Source: Chrysophaeum taylorii (lineage: Eukaryota > Sar > Pelagophyceae > Pelagomonadales > Pelagomonadaceae). Taken from it: a stretch of 64,000 nt of DNA. The position numbers were made by a program, and so were the translations under genes. The notes under the pieces were generated by a model. The model ran no database searches, was not told the DNA's origin, and was given only the letters and a program-made list of their open reading frames with translations. The stretch lies in NCBI GenBank assembly GCA_029834535.1, contig JAQMWT010000366.1, forward strand, positions 62,001-126,000, written 5' to 3'. This document shows positions 62,537-64,000 of this stretch, piece by piece. How positions within the stretch are numbered: the first letter of the stretch is position 1; each line of letters begins with the position of its first letter.

Positions 62537-64000
62537 TCACTTGGCGAGCGCCGCGGGTGCTTCGAGAGTCTTCTTTAGGTCCGCGAGGAAGGCTGCCGCG
62601 TCGGCGCCGCCGATGATTCTGTGGTCGCAGGTGAGGGTGACGGTCATTTGTTTGACGATGCCGACGCCGAGGACCGCGTTGGGGACCGGGACGACCGTCT
62701 GCTTGGATGATCCGACCGCGAGGATCGAGCCTTGGCCGGGCGGAAGGATCGCGTCGAAGTGCGCGACGTCGAACATGCCGAGATTCGAGATGGTGAAGGT
62801 ACCTGTGGGAGGGCGACTGACGCGGTTTGTTTGTTTGTTTGTTTCGACAACAGCGCTAATGAGCCCTCGAAACTAAATTTGGGGCCTTCGCAAAGCCAGA
62901 CAATCCGCAGTAGTCTAGAAAATCCAGAAGACCCACCTGTCGAGTACTCTTCGGGGGCGAGGGTCTTGGCCTTGGCCTTGGCGACGAGGTCCTTCCAGGA
63001 CGCAGAGAGGTCGGGGAGCGAGAGCTTGTCGGCGTCCCGGAGGGTCGGCGTGATGAGGCCGCCGTCGAGAGCGACGGCCATCGCGACGTTGATGTTCGGG
63101 TTGTAGACGATGGTGCCCGGCTCGTACTTGGCGTTGATGAGGGGGTATTTCTTGAGGGATAGGGCGACGGCCTTGGCGAGCAGCGCGGAGACCGTGACGC
63201 CGTCTGGTTTGAGTTTCTGGTAGAGGGCGTCGAACGCGTCAGTTTCTATTACTTTTGAAACGCGAAAGACGGGCACCGCGAGCGTCGCCTCCATGTTCTT
63301 CGCGATGGCGCGCTGCATTCCGCTCATCTCGACGGGACCCGCAAGAACACCTTCTTCTTCGACGATCACCATGGTCTTCTTCTTCTTCTTCGACGGCGCG
63401 CCGAGCGCGGCCTCGACGTCCGCGAGCGTGACGCGTCCAAAATTTCCCGTGCCCTCGATCGCGGCGATGTCGATGTTCTTGGACTTTGCCAACTTCCGCG
63501 CGGAAGGCGTGGCGGTGGTGGCGCCCGGAGTTGCGACCCACGACGGCGCCGTCCCGGCGGCGACGTCGGCCGCGACGACGCGGCCGCCGGGACCGCTCCC
63601 TTTCAACGACGCGACGTCCACGCCGCGATCAGCGGCCAGTTTTCGTGCGTACCCCGACGCGGCGACGTGGCCATCGCCACTAGGTTGTGAGGCAACGGAA
63701 TTCGCCACCGGAGCTGGAGGAGCTGCTGCTTCTGGCGGAGTCGGAGCGACCGGGGCCGCGCCCGCCGCCGCGACCGCGGCTATCTCGGATTCCGTCGGCG
63801 CGAGCACGGCCACGGGCGCTCCGACGTCGGCCTCGGCGCCCTCCTCCACGAAAATAGCAGCGAGGTACCCGTCCTCGTAGCTCTCGACCTCCATGTCAGC
63901 CTTGTCCGACTCCACGACCATAACCGGATCCCCCGCCTCGACCTTCTCGCCCACCGCCTTGAGCCACGACACCACCCGCCCGCTCTTCATGGTCGACGAA
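62537..64000 (-). CDS. plastid-type dihydrolipoamide acetyltransferase (PDH E2), 5'-partial
   Basis: Acetyltransferase core of the pyruvate dehydrogenase complex, making acetyl-CoA, probably in the plastid. The gene runs off the right edge; the first visible residues, SSTMKSGRVVSWLKAVGEKV, are inside the lipoyl domain. The lipoyl Lys is in ESDKADM. An Ala/Pro linker follows, then two peripheral-subunit-binding domains (YARKLAADRGVDVASLKGSG and ARKLAKSKNIDIAAIEGTG), then the catalytic domain (GMQRAIAKNM, NINVAMAVALDGGLITPTL). A 134-nt intron (62803-62936, GTGGGT...CCACAG) joins EEYSTG to TFTISNLGMFDVAHF. The C-terminal TCDHRIIGGADAAAFL matches plastid E2 (DHRVIYGADLAAFL) better than mitochondrial E2 (DHRxxDG). 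Confidence 0.9.

Noticed and set aside
1-64000. tRNA, rRNA, riboswitch or bacterial operon signals
   Set aside because: None could be recognised by eye on either strand; a tRNA or covariance-model scan would be needed to exclude small RNA genes.

Overview
The window is nuclear DNA of a eukaryotic microalga, most likely a stramenopile (pelagophyte-like). The support is a GC-rich, gene-dense left third, very small GTGAG...CAG introns (45, 48 and 134 nt were placed), a non-mevalonate isoprenoid gene (ispE), a plastid-type pyruvate dehydrogenase E2, a sterol 14-demethylase, a proteasome lid subunit, and many trinucleotide and tetranucleotide repeats. The lineage is an inference from gene content; no marker gene is present.

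1-29.6 kb is compact housekeeping and secretory DNA: a partial PLOD-type glycosyltransferase, a full-length ABCG transporter (-), a reverse-transcriptase-like relic (-), a CEMIP/TMEM2-like secreted protein with three Cys-rich repeats (-), CYP51 (-), a sulfatase (+), an exostosin-like glycosyltransferase (-), PSMD13/Rpn9 (+), IspE (+), a Pif1-type helicase relic, a 5'-nucleotidase (+), a GMC oxidoreductase (+), a secretory DnaJ protein (+), a GHLxVLxWA-GCPW repeat protein (+) and a redoxin (-). Several neighbours are head to head with 39-68 bp between start codons.

29.7-45.1 kb is a mobile-element graveyard: a (TTTC)n tract, unidentified relics, a broken Ty1/copia element with a LINE fragment inside it, and a Mutator-like (MULE) DNA transposon that almost touches the copia terminal repeat. 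The MULE carries arrays of an AAGTTTGGTCA-like motif. An 85-bp LINE 3' end recurs at three places.

45.3-58.5 kb is the most interesting part. On one strand, in order, lie a helical region like the cell-death four-helix bundles (MLKL/HeLo/MCAfunc type), ankyrin repeats, a protein kinase with its catalytic residues, TPR-like helices, a NACHT-type NTPase with a winged-helix-like end, and about 73-74 near-identical 34-residue ankyrin repeats ending in a CCALC tail. This looks like one NLR/STAND-type receptor locus. It is interrupted by several frame changes and one stop, so it is either a decaying gene or carries assembly errors.

58.5-62.5 kb is relic-rich and unassigned, with one copia integrase-like remnant. 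The window ends inside the plastid-type E2 gene (-), which has two peripheral-subunit-binding domains.
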